Shown here one piece after another: positions 33,013-40,969 of a stretch of DNA of 64,000 nucleotides. Below the pieces are notes generated by a model. That model worked only from the letters and a program-made list of their open reading frames with translations. It made no database searches and was not told where the DNA came from. The DNA comes from CAVRQM01 sp965246915 (lineage in GTDB: Bacteria > Pseudomonadota > Alphaproteobacteria > Acetobacterales > Acetobacteraceae), in assembly GCA_965246915.1 (NCBI GenBank), contig CBDFGB010000025.1:186001-250000 (forward strand), given 5' to 3'. Position numbers and translations under genes: made by a program. Numbering within the stretch: position 1 is the stretch's first letter; every line of letters starts with the position of its first letter.

Positions 33013-34190
33013 GCCGCGCTCCTCCAGCGATCCATCGACCGCGCATCCATCGGCCGCGACAGGGATGCGACGAGCCCGCGCAGGCTGGCCAAATTGTGGA
33101 CCGGCCGGAACTCGTCGACATGCGGCAACATCGCCCGAATGCCCTGGGATTTTGGCGCGAAGCCGTCCCAGCGCAACAGCGGGTTGAGCCACACCAGCCT
33201 TGCGCAGGATTTGTGCAGCCGCTCCATCGCCTCCGGAAGCCCGGCAGCCCCGTCGCGATCAAGCCCATCGGTGATAAGCAGCACGACCGCGCCCTGAGCC
33301 AATACCCGCCGCCCCCAATCCCGGTTGAATTTCTCCAGCGCCTCGCCGATCCGGGTGCCGCCCGAGAAGTCGGGGACGATGTTCGCGACGGTCTGGAACG
33401 CCACCTCCGGGTCCCGATGGCGCAGCGCGCGGGAGATGTTGGAGAGGCGGGTGCCGAACAGGAAGGTGTGGACACGGTCGCGGTCGCTCGCCACGGCATG
33501 CAGGAAATGCAGCAGGATCTGGGCGTAGCGGGCCATCGAGCCGCTGATGTCGCACAGCACGACCAGTGGCGGCGGCCGCGTCGTACGCCGCGCGCGGGCG
33601 AGATCCAGCACCTCGCCGCCCTGCCGTAGACTCGCCCGCAACGTTCCGCGCAGATCGAGGATCGGGCCGGTGGGATCCGGCCGCCGTCGTCGCGTGCGTC
33701 GCAGGTCGAGCGGCAAGGTCAAGCGGCTGATCTCGGCCTTAGCCGAAGCGATTTCGCTGGCCGACATCGCTTCGAAATCCATGGTCTGCAGCCGCTCGCG
33801 CTCGGAAACGGTGAACACCGCGTCGATTTCCTCGCCGCGCTCCTCGTCCTGCTGGCGTTCTTCTTTCGGGGCGCTCATCGCCTCGGCGAGCCGCCGGCTT
33901 CCCGGCGGCGGCTTGTCGGGTTTTTGCGTGCCGCCAGCGAGCAGCGCCAGCGCCGCCATCTGGTTGGCTTCCTCCGGGTGGCGCCAGAACAGCCGGAACG
34001 CCTGCTCGAACAGGTCCTCGTGCTCATGTCGGTGGATCATCGCGGCGTGCAGCGCGGTGCGCACCTCGGCGCGGCTGCCGATGTTGACCAGGGACAGGGC
34101 CTCGGTCGCGGCCAGCACGTCGGCCGGCCCGACCGGCAGCCCGGCGCGGCGCAGCAAGCGGCCGAAATGCATGATGTTGATGGCTAACAT
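33009..34190 (-). CDS. VWA domain protein, CoxE-like
   Basis: 393 residues from the ATG at 34190; a further 91 upstream codons are open but look non-coding. The N-terminal half has HFGRLLRRAGLPVGPADVLAATEAL, the CoxE start. A charged linker (KEERQQDEERGEEIDAVF) precedes the von Willebrand A domain with its metal-site motif VVLCDISGSMARY near 210. CoxE works with the MoxR ATPase CoxD in maturing the Mo/Cu or Mo site of CO dehydrogenase and related hydroxylases. Both are present here, separated by an unusual 344-bp gap. Confidence 0.92.
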   Translation of the reverse strand: MLAINIMHFGRLLRRAGLPVGPADVLAATEALSLVNIGSRAEVRTALHAAMIHRHEHEDLFEQAFRLFWRHPEEANQMAALALLAGGTQKPDKPPPGSRRLAEAMSAPKEERQQDEERGEEIDAVFTVSERERLQTMDFEAMSASEIASAKAEISRLTLPLDLRRTRRRRPDPTGPILDLRGTLRASLRQGGEVLDLARARRTTRPPPLVVLCDISGSMARYAQILLHFLHAVASDRDRVHTFLFGTRLSNISRALRHRDPEVAFQTVANIVPDFSGGTRIGEALEKFNRDWGRRVLAQGAVVLLITDGLDRDGAAGLPEAMERLHKSCARLVWLNPLLRWDGFAPKSQGIRAMLPHVDEFRPVHNLASLRGLVASLSRPMDARSMDRWRSAA

Positions 34191-34534
34191 TCTGACACCG
34201 TCGCAGTCGACAAGCGCGTCGTCGAACGGCGCTGTCGATGGAGTGCGAACGCCGACGCTGGCATTTGAACGGCTGAAAGGTCGCCGTCGGTCAAGCGGGC
34301 ACTCTCCGAACCGAGCCCATAACTTTGGATACCTCTTCGCACGATAGACCGGAACCTCTTCAAACGGAGCCCCGGTCGGCCTCCTTGCCGCAGCCCAGCC
34401 TTGAATCATTCTGGCGTGAGTCTCTGCCGACGTGGATGAGGGGGCTAGTCCGTTGTTTGACAACGTAGGGTCGCGACGCGACCGCTCGTCTCTGCCGATC
34501 GGCTGCAGGGAGGGTAATCACGGGCGGGAGCGGA
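34191..34534. other. 344-bp intergenic segment between coxD and coxE with clustered inverted repeats
   Basis: I see no supportable gene here. Base composition is lower in G+C than the flanks. It contains three compact dyads: CGTTGT-TTG-ACAACG (34451-34465), GGTCGCG-A-CGCGACC (34469-34483) and the palindrome GCCGATCGGC (34494-34503). An open frame runs through it in the coxE frame but its translation is compositionally poor. It could hold a terminator for coxD, a promoter for coxE and regulator sites, or be a decayed insertion. Confidence 0.5.
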
Positions 34535-35443
34535 TCAGCCAAACGGGTTCACCGGCGCAACCCGCGAGGCCGCCACAAGCCTCGCCGCCTCCTCGCCGCG
34601 AATCTTCGCGATATCATCCTGATATTTCAGCAATACTCCCAACGTCTCGTCGACCGCGCCGGGGGCCAGTTCGGTCTGGTTCAAGTGCGTGAGCGCCGCC
34701 GCCCAATCGATCGTCTCGGCGACACCCGGCCGCTTGAACAGGTCCTCATTGCGCAGCCGCTGGACGAAGCCGACGACCTCGGCACTCAACCGCGCCGAAG
34801 CCGCGGGCGCCTTGCGGGCGAGAATCTGCCGCTCCCGCGCGGCGGTGGGGTAGTCGACCCAGTGATACAGGCAGCGGCGGCGGATCGCGTCGTGCACCTC
34901 GCGGGTGCGGTTCGATGTCAGCACGACGACCGGCGGGGTCGCCGCATGAACCGTGCCATATTCGGGAATGGTGAGTTGGAAATCGGCCAGTACCTCCAGC
35001 AGGAACGCCTCGAACGGCTCGTCGGCGCGGTCCAGCTCGTCGATCAGCAACACGGCGGGCGGCTGATCGGGGTCGATCGCCGACAGCAGCGGGCGCGACC
35101 GCAGGAATTCCCGGCCATAGATGTCGCTGGCGCTCGCCGCGCCGCTGGACGACTCCGCGAGCCTGATCGCCATCAATTGCCGCGCATGGTCCCACTCGTA
35201 AGCGGCCGCCGAAATGTCCAGGCCGTCATAGCATTGCAGCCGGACCAACCGCCGACCCAGACCGGCGGCCAGGACCTTGGCGATCTCGGTCTTGCCGGTG
35301 CCCGGCTCGCCCTCCAGCAGCAACGGTCGGCCCATCGCGAGCGCCAGATATATCGTGGTGGCGAGTGCTGCGTCGGCGACATATCCGCCTTCGGCCAGAA
35401 GCGCCTCGGTGGCCGCGACGCTGGCCGGCAGGGCTGCCGTCAA
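34535..35443 (-). CDS. MoxR-type AAA ATPase, CoxD-like
   Basis: 302 residues. Walker A LLLEGEPGTGKTEIAKVLA near 41, Walker B AVLLIDELDRADEPFEAFLLEVL near 128, sensor VVVLTSNRTREVHDAIRRRCL near 174. It belongs to the MoxR/CoxD chaperone ATPases that remodel cofactor sites together with VWA proteins such as CoxE. Its start overlaps the coxG stop by 4 bp (ATGA). Confidence 0.93.
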   Translation of the reverse strand: MTAALPASVAATEALLAEGGYVADAALATTIYLALAMGRPLLLEGEPGTGKTEIAKVLAAGLGRRLVRLQCYDGLDISAAAYEWDHARQLMAIRLAESSSGAASASDIYGREFLRSRPLLSAIDPDQPPAVLLIDELDRADEPFEAFLLEVLADFQLTIPEYGTVHAATPPVVVLTSNRTREVHDAIRRRCLYHWVDYPTAARERQILARKAPAASARLSAEVVGFVQRLRNEDLFKRPGVAETIDWAAALTHLNQTELAPGAVDETLGVLLKYQDDIAKIRGEEAARLVAASRVAPVNPFG

Positions 35444-36081
35444 AAGATGTAGCCGCCGAAGATCAGGATGAAGATCAGCAGGAACACCGCGCCGCCGATC
35501 CAGGCGACGATCGGCAAGCCCATCGGGTTCTTCGGGATGAGGTCCAGCACCTTAACCCGGACCTCGGCGGCGGCGACCTCGGCCACCTCGCCGACCTCGG
35601 CGATCAGCCCGCTCTCGCCATCGGCCACCACGCTGGGCGGGACGGTGGCCACTTCGGCCGCGAACTTGTTGAAAAACTGGTCAGCCATCGACTTGGCCGT
35701 GGCGTCGATGAGGCGCGCGCCAAGCTGCGCGATCTTGCCGCCAACCTGGGCCTGCACTTCATATTTAAGAAGGGTGTCGAAACCTTCCTCCGTCAGCTGG
35801 ACGCTCGCGCCCCCCTTGGCGAACCCGGCGACGCCGCCCGAGCCCTCGCCCTGGATGCGGTATCCATTGGGCGGGTCGAGATCCAGGAGCTGCACGCGGC
35901 CGCTGAATTTCGCTGAAATCGGCCCGATTTTCACGGCGGCGGCGGCGGTCAGGCTGTCGTCGGCTTCCCGCTCGAGGCTCTGGCAGCCGGGGATGCACGA
36001 CTTGAGCACGGCCGGATCGTTCAGCGCCGCCCACACTTTCTCGCGGGGCGCGGGGATGCGCCGCTCGCCGGTCATATCCAT
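35440..36081 (-). CDS. CoxG-like SRPBCC protein with C-terminal membrane anchor
   Basis: 213 residues from the ATG at 36081 (AAGGG 6 bp upstream; an ATG nine codons earlier is less likely). Residues ~1-145 match carbon monoxide dehydrogenase subunit G: GERRIPAPREKVWAALNDP, LKSCIPGCQSLE, and GEGSGGVAGFAKGGASVQL. The C-terminal tail LPIVAWIGGAVFLLIFILIF is a single membrane anchor, fitting the known role of CoxG in tethering CO dehydrogenase to the membrane. It begins the CoxG-CoxD-(gap)-CoxE-XdhC order. Confidence 0.92.
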   Translation of the reverse strand: MDMTGERRIPAPREKVWAALNDPAVLKSCIPGCQSLEREADDSLTAAAAVKIGPISAKFSGRVQLLDLDPPNGYRIQGEGSGGVAGFAKGGASVQLTEEGFDTLLKYEVQAQVGGKIAQLGARLIDATAKSMADQFFNKFAAEVATVPPSVVADGESGLIAEVGEVAEVAAAEVRVKVLDLIPKNPMGLPIVAWIGGAVFLLIFILIFGGYIF

Positions 36082-36150
36082 CGATGGCCCTTTCGTCTCG
36101 CCCCGCACTTCCTATCGACGCGGCCACCGAGGCGCAACCGAGGCAGGCCG

Positions 36151-36795
36151 TCAGGAGGCGAGCCGCCAAGCGCGCCAGAGCGACTTATCCGGCAGGCGGC
36201 TGCGAGCAAGCAATGCGTCCAGACCGAGGCTGCGCCCGCCTCGGTCCATCGCCAAGAAGGCACTGACCGCCATGATGAACACGTAGGTCCATGGCCATTC
36301 AGACGGATGGCGATACAGCCCAATCCAAAGATTCAGGGTAAAGAGCACGGCGACCCATCCTCCCAGCCTTGTGGCGAACCCGAGAATCAGCGAGGTCGCG
36401 AGCCCGATCTCCGTGAGCAGAACGATCGGATTAAAGAACGCCAGATACGGCAGCATGACCTCGCGCACGATCCAAGTGTGCCATTCGAACGCCGAGTACT
36501 TCGCCATCTCGCTGGTCCAGAATTGCAGGCCTCCGGAGATCGGCAGCGGCAGTTTCCACAGCGAGCCCTGGAACCACATCGTCCCCATCAGCGTCCGGAC
36601 GAACCAGATGCAGAGATTGCGAAAGCTTCGCTGCTCGCGATCTTGCGCGAGGTTGATGACCGCGAGCACCGCGCCGCCGACGAGCAAGCTGCCGTAGATC
36701 GCGACCATGACATACTTGCCGGCGCCGAGCGCCGCGTGGTCGCCGGTGTCGCCGGCGATGAATTCTAGGGTGTTCTGGATCGGGTTTGTCCGCAT
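36151..36795 (-). CDS. DoxX/DoxD-family integral membrane protein
   Basis: 214 residues, about five hydrophobic segments (for example YVMVAIYGSLLVGGAVLAVI, YLAFFNPIVLLTEIGLATSL, WVAVLFTLNLWIGLY). The loop GTMWFQGSLWKLPLPISGG and the YRHPSEWPW turn are typical of DoxD, the small subunit of thiosulfate:quinone oxidoreductase, and its DoxX relatives. It sits between coxG (70 bp) and the radical-SAM gene (22 bp) on the same strand. A role in sulfur-linked electron transfer to quinone is an inference from family and neighbours. Confidence 0.83.
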   Translation of the reverse strand: MRTNPIQNTLEFIAGDTGDHAALGAGKYVMVAIYGSLLVGGAVLAVINLAQDREQRSFRNLCIWFVRTLMGTMWFQGSLWKLPLPISGGLQFWTSEMAKYSAFEWHTWIVREVMLPYLAFFNPIVLLTEIGLATSLILGFATRLGGWVAVLFTLNLWIGLYRHPSEWPWTYVFIMAVSAFLAMDRGGRSLGLDALLARSRLPDKSLWRAWRLAS

Positions 36796-36817
36796 GATGC
36801 CAAATCCTGACGCATGG

Positions 36818-37861
36818 CTAAGCGCAGTTGAAAATGGTCGCGAGCCGCGTCGCGTGCCTCCGCTCCTCGGCGAACGCGCCCCGGACCGCCGCGAACGCGT
36901 CTACAAGCGGGAAGATGTCGGGTGTGACGAGGAAATCGGCGTCCGTGGCCCCCACAGGATGCCAGTAGACGCCTGTGGAAGTGATCGTGACCTCCGGGAC
37001 GAGATCGGCGCGCGCGAGCGGCACGCCCTCGTCGGCGAACCCGCGCAAGGCGATCCGCCGCACTACACGATCCCGCGCCGCCACATGGCTCGCGTCGAAA
37101 AACTGTTGCAATTCCCGCTCTTCTTCATCGCTCGTCACAGTAGCCGCGATGCGCACGCGAAACCCCTCCGCTCGAGCCGTTTGGACGCCCGCCCACGCGC
37201 GCAGCCACGCGCCGGCGCCGCGATGGGCGTCATGCCGTTCCGATGTCGGACTGTCCAGGCTGATCTGCAATGTCACGTCCAGCGCGGCGACGGAGCGCAG
37301 CGACTCGAGCCGTCGGCCGGCCAGCAGCATGCCATTGGTTAGCACCGTCGTCGGGCAGGCACCGGCGCAGGACGCGATGATCGCCGCGATATCGGGCAAC
37401 AGGAAAGGCTCCCCGCCAGTCACGAAGATTTCCGAGACGCCGAGACCATCGAGTTCGGCGATGATGCGCTGCACGCGATCAAGACCCAGCGCCTGACGCG
37501 CCGCTCTCGGCGATGAACGCACGCAGCAATAGTCGCATCGCAGATTGCAGTCGAAGTTCGAGTAGAGCCAAAGCCGCGATCCGACGTGCCGTCCCGAATC
37601 GGGATCGGGCGGGACCTCGCCGCAACGGATCGTCCATCGCGTGGCACCGTCCGTCGTCGTCATGCCGACCATCGCGTTGCGGGTGAAGCGGCACCACAAG
37701 TCCAGATCACCACCAAGGCTCGGTGCCGTCCCCACGACGTGAACGATCCCACCCAAACGGCTGCGGCGGACGGCGTCGATCAGCTCCGACAGCACGCCCG
37801 CTGCGAAGGTTCGGTCTCGCGCGTCGACGAGTTGCGCCGCGCCGTCAATGATGTCGTTCAT
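36818..37861 (-). CDS. Radical SAM protein with N-terminal TusA-like domain
   Basis: 347 residues. Residues ~10-80 follow the TusA fold pattern (LVDARDRTF..., GGIVHVVGTAPSLGGDLDLWCRFTRN, WTIRCG), but the CPxP cysteine of sulfurtransferases is absent: the site reads RTFAAGV. From ~97 there is a radical SAM core with CNLRCDYC binding the [4Fe-4S] cluster, the GGEPFL motif near 148 and VLTNGM near 175. There is no obvious C-terminal SPASM cysteine set. The neighbours DoxD and MsrA suggest sulfur chemistry or peptide modification. Function unknown. Confidence 0.85.
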   Translation of the reverse strand: MNDIIDGAAQLVDARDRTFAAGVLSELIDAVRRSRLGGIVHVVGTAPSLGGDLDLWCRFTRNAMVGMTTTDGATRWTIRCGEVPPDPDSGRHVGSRLWLYSNFDCNLRCDYCCVRSSPRAARQALGLDRVQRIIAELDGLGVSEIFVTGGEPFLLPDIAAIIASCAGACPTTVLTNGMLLAGRRLESLRSVAALDVTLQISLDSPTSERHDAHRGAGAWLRAWAGVQTARAEGFRVRIAATVTSDEEERELQQFFDASHVAARDRVVRRIALRGFADEGVPLARADLVPEVTITSTGVYWHPVGATDADFLVTPDIFPLVDAFAAVRGAFAEERRHATRLATIFNCA

Positions 37862-37880
37862 TCAGTGTTCGATCGACCAA

Positions 37881-37914
37881 TGACGCCAGCGACCTGGGCG
37901 CGCCGCTGGCGTCA
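37881..37914 (-). terminator. Strong hairpin downstream of msrA
   Basis: TGACGCCAGCG (37881-37891) and CGCTGGCGTCA (37904-37914) form a perfect 11-bp stem with a 12-nt loop, 5 nt after the msrA stop on the minus strand and 20 bp before the radical-SAM start. The U-tract is weak (TTGGTC), so it may be a terminator that needs help or an mRNA-end stabiliser. Confidence 0.6.
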
Positions 37915-37919
37915 CGACC

Positions 37920-38627
37920 TTACTCCGCGGAGGCGAGGGTGCGCGTGGTGATCGACGTGGCGCGCCATACGTCGGGGAATAGCGCCTCCAGGTTCTTCAC
38001 GAGGGGCTGATCGTTGATGACGATATATTCCTCGGTCGGGTGCAGCTGGAGATAGTCCTGATGATACGCCTCGGCTGGATAGAACGTACTGGTCGAGTCG
38101 ATCGTCGTGGCGATCGGCGCCGAGAACACATGTGCGGCGTCGAGCTGCGCGAGGTAGGCCCGAGCGACCTTCTCTTGCGCCGGATCGGCGACGAACAGCA
38201 CCGAGCGGTAGTGACGGCCGATGTCCGCGCCCTGCCGGTCAACCTGCGTCGGATCGAGAGCCACCGAGAAGAACACCTGCAGCAGCTTGCCGTAGCTGAC
38301 TTTGGACGGGTCGAAGGTCACACGGACCGTCTCCGTATGGTTCGTCTTGCCGGCGCTCACGGATTTGTAGTCAGCGTCCGTGGGACTGCCTCCGGCATAG
38401 CCCGAGACCGCGTTGGTGACGCCCTGGACATGCTGGAAGACAGCTTGGACACCCCAGAAGCAGCCACCGGCGAAGGTCGCGGTCCGCGCGTCGCCACCCG
38501 GCGACGGGCTGTCGAGCGCCGGCATCGGCAGCACCTTGTTGGCAATCTCCGCCTGGGCCGCGACACTGGCGAACGTCAGCGGCAGGGCGAGAAGCAGAGC
38601 AAGCGAAACGGATTTCGGGCGTGACAT
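37920..38627 (-). CDS. msrA: Exported peptide-methionine (S)-S-oxide reductase
   Basis: 235 residues from the ATG at 38627 (AGGAG 8 bp upstream). A cleavable signal peptide (LALLLALPLTFASVAAQA) is followed by the MsrA domain with the catalytic Cys56 in FAGGCFWGVQAVFQHV, then GYAGGSPTDADYKSVSAG and the conserved SVALDPTQVDRQGADIGRHYRS. It reduces methionine-S-sulfoxide, here in the periplasm. It follows the PhnD-type binding protein by 40 bp. Confidence 0.93.
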   Translation of the reverse strand: MSRPKSVSLALLLALPLTFASVAAQAEIANKVLPMPALDSPSPGGDARTATFAGGCFWGVQAVFQHVQGVTNAVSGYAGGSPTDADYKSVSAGKTNHTETVRVTFDPSKVSYGKLLQVFFSVALDPTQVDRQGADIGRHYRSVLFVADPAQEKVARAYLAQLDAAHVFSAPIATTIDSTSTFYPAEAYHQDYLQLHPTEEYIVINDQPLVKNLEALFPDVWRATSITTRTLASAE

Positions 38628-38667
38628 TTTTTGTTCTCCTGATGGGACGGATTTCCGTCGCCGACTG

Positions 38668-39540
38668 TTAGGCTGCGGCGGTGGTCTCGGTAGGCGCGAA
38701 GAAGCCCTGCGTCTCGCAGGCGGATCGCAGCGAGGCGTAGCCGTCGAGCTGTGGCGACACCCATCGGCGCAATCCTTCCGCCTCCAGGATCGGACGATGC
38801 TCGGGATTGTCGAAGTCCATCTGCCATAGGGCCTCGGCGAACAGGCGCTCGCGCTCCGGCTCGAACGTCGGGCGGGCGGTGAACATGCAATGGTTGAACG
38901 GCGGCGAGGTCCAGATTTCCACCAGCGCGCCGTCGGGCGCCAGGCGCTCCTTTCGCACGGTCTCCCAGAACGGACTGCCGACCGCGCCCGCGTCCGCCCG
39001 GCCATCGAGCAGCGCCCGGACGACGTCCGTCTCGCTGCGGCCGGTGTCGCCATGCTTGCCCATGTCGCTATTGAACCGCAGTGTCTTGAAGTCTGTGTCG
39101 GGTGTAAGGCCCTCCTGCCGCAGGAAATGGATCGGCAAGATCGCGGCATGGCCGCTGTCACGGCTGCCGAGCGCAAGCGTGCGGCCGCGCAGATCGGCCA
39201 GGGTCGCGACGGGTCCACCGGCGATGGCGAGGATTTTCGTCATCCAGTCGATGTCAGTGTCGCGCATGGCGATCGGGCGGCAGCCATGGCGGTCCGCTTG
39301 CACGAAGGCAAGGTTGGTGTTCCACGCGATGTCGATCGCAGGCATCCCGTCGCCAGGACGCGACAGCAGTGCTTGGATCTGAGCCTCGTAGCTCTGAAAC
39401 AGCACCACCTCGACGGGCAACCGCGCCTCGTCGACGAAATAGCGCCGCATGCCCTCCCAGATCGTGACCACTTTCGGGTCATAGGCGACAGCACCCACCC
39501 AGATCGCGCGCGTGCCGCCAGGAGCGAGGATGTCAGCCAT
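38668..39540 (-). CDS. PhnD/phosphonate-type periplasmic binding protein fold, without signal peptide
   Basis: 290 residues. The fold is recognised from WVGAVAYDPKVVTIWEGM, VEVVLFQSYEAQIQALLS, DIAWNTNLAFVQ, LRGRTLALGSRDSGHAAILP and DVVRALLDGRADAGAVGSPFW, the pattern of PhnD/SsuA-like ligand-binding proteins. No signal peptide is present at the ATG, and no ABC permease or ATPase is adjacent. The ATG overlaps the stop of the flavin enzyme gene by 1 bp. It could be an intracellular ligand-binding partner of that enzyme or an enzyme of the same fold. Confidence 0.82.
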   Translation of the reverse strand: MADILAPGGTRAIWVGAVAYDPKVVTIWEGMRRYFVDEARLPVEVVLFQSYEAQIQALLSRPGDGMPAIDIAWNTNLAFVQADRHGCRPIAMRDTDIDWMTKILAIAGGPVATLADLRGRTLALGSRDSGHAAILPIHFLRQEGLTPDTDFKTLRFNSDMGKHGDTGRSETDVVRALLDGRADAGAVGSPFWETVRKERLAPDGALVEIWTSPPFNHCMFTARPTFEPERERLFAEALWQMDFDNPEHRPILEAEGLRRWVSPQLDGYASLRSACETQGFFAPTETTAAA

Positions 39541-40691
39541 CAGAACACCTCCATACCGAGCGTCGCGCGGCCGATGAATTCGCGCAGCGTGTCGCTGGTC
39601 GGCGCCATGACCGCGCCGGCCTGCGCGTCGCGGAACAATCGCTCGATCCCGGTATGCCGCGAGAACGCGGCACCCCCGGCCGCGCGCATCGCCGACGCGG
39701 TGACGGAGATTGCGGTTTCGCCGGCCGCCGCCTTGGTGCCGAGCACCCGCAGCATGGTGGTCTCGCGCGGGTTCTCAAGGTGGTCCACGAGGTCGTCGAT
39801 GCGGGCCGCCAGCCCGTCCGTCTCGATCACCATGCCGGCAAGCAGGGCGCGCAAGGTCGGGAGCGCCTCGCCGAGGCTTTGACCCATATGCTCGAACTTC
39901 GCCGTCTTGAGGTGCTGTGTCGTCTGCGTCACCGCAGCGCGGCAGAGGCCCAGCGCCACGCACGCCGACCCGAGATTGAATTGCGGCAGCACGACGTTCA
40001 GCATCGCGCCGAAGCCTCCCCCGTCCTCGGTGAGCTTGTGCGCGGATGGAATATGGCAGCTTTCGAGGAGCATCGGTGCCGAGGCGTTGGACCGCAGCCC
40101 CAACCCGTCCCACGGGCCGGACACCGACAGGCCGTCGCTCTGACCGGGGACGAAATACAGCGTCGTGTAGGTCGGACCGGTTCCGGAAGGTGCCAACGCC
40201 GAGACGACGTAGCTCTGCGCGTGGCCAGCACTCGTCACCCAACTCTTCTTGGCCGAAAGCACCACGCCGGCACCGTTGGCCTCGGCGCGCGAAACCGGCG
40301 CCCAGAAATGGCTGCGTGACCCGGCCTCGCTGAAGGCAAGCGTCGAAAGGTGGCGACCCGCGGCGATCTCCCGCAGTGCTTCGGTAAACGTTTCATTTCG
40401 CGGTGCGCTGGCGATCGTCGCGGCGGCGAGGGTGTGCATGAGATACACCATGGCCGCCGACGCATCGGCTTCGGCCAAAACGATCATGACGTCGGCGAAG
40501 TCGCGCATCCCGAGCGCGGAGCCGCCAACATCGGCGGGCAGCCCAAGGCCCAGAAGGCCCGACCGACCGAGGGCCGCGATCGCATCGGCTGGGAAGCACG
40601 CCTCCTTGTCGTTTTGCCAGGCACCCGGCGTCAATATGACGTCGGCCACCTCATGAGCGTTCGCAAGCATCCCGTCGCGGATCGCTGTCAC
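39540..40691 (-). CDS. Acyl-CoA dehydrogenase-fold flavoenzyme, DszC/SfnB-like
   Basis: 383 residues from the GTG at 40691 (GGAG 5 bp upstream). Regions recognised: LPADVGGSALGMRDFADVMIVLAEADASAAM, STLAFSEAGSRSHFWAPV, and a C-terminal helical domain with GGAAFSRHTGIERLFRDAQAG and TLREFIGRATLG. These match acyl-CoA-dehydrogenase-like monooxygenases of the SfnB/DszC type that attack C-S or C-N bonds, rather than a true fatty-acid enzyme. Coupling to a PhnD/SsuA-like binding protein and MsrA suggests organosulfur use; the substrate is unproved. Confidence 0.85.
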   Translation of the reverse strand: MTAIRDGMLANAHEVADVILTPGAWQNDKEACFPADAIAALGRSGLLGLGLPADVGGSALGMRDFADVMIVLAEADASAAMVYLMHTLAAATIASAPRNETFTEALREIAAGRHLSTLAFSEAGSRSHFWAPVSRAEANGAGVVLSAKKSWVTSAGHAQSYVVSALAPSGTGPTYTTLYFVPGQSDGLSVSGPWDGLGLRSNASAPMLLESCHIPSAHKLTEDGGGFGAMLNVVLPQFNLGSACVALGLCRAAVTQTTQHLKTAKFEHMGQSLGEALPTLRALLAGMVIETDGLAARIDDLVDHLENPRETTMLRVLGTKAAAGETAISVTASAMRAAGGAAFSRHTGIERLFRDAQAGAVMAPTSDTLREFIGRATLGMEVF

Positions 40692-40969
40692 ACGAATTCT
40701 CCAAATCTCACAAGAAACAAATCTATCACGGACGACAGGACGTTCATCCGACAGGTCGGCGCGGCGCGGCGTTCGACAGGCTTCGACCGTGCCCGACCAG
40801 CAGGGTCTCCGCAAGCCGACTGACGCGTCTGATTTGGTGAGTTGTCTCCTCCCGTTTAGGGCGGTCGAGCGTACGAGTGGTTGTTCGTAGAGCGGCTCGA
40901 AAGGTTACGCGGTCGCCGAATGCCGCCGGATCATGGGATTGGGCCGCGGTTTCGTGCGATACAGAGCCG

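Noticed and set aside
39540..40691. Annotation as a fatty-acid acyl-CoA dehydrogenase
   Set aside because: No beta-oxidation genes are nearby and the sequence pattern and context fit the SfnB/DszC-like monooxygenase branch better.
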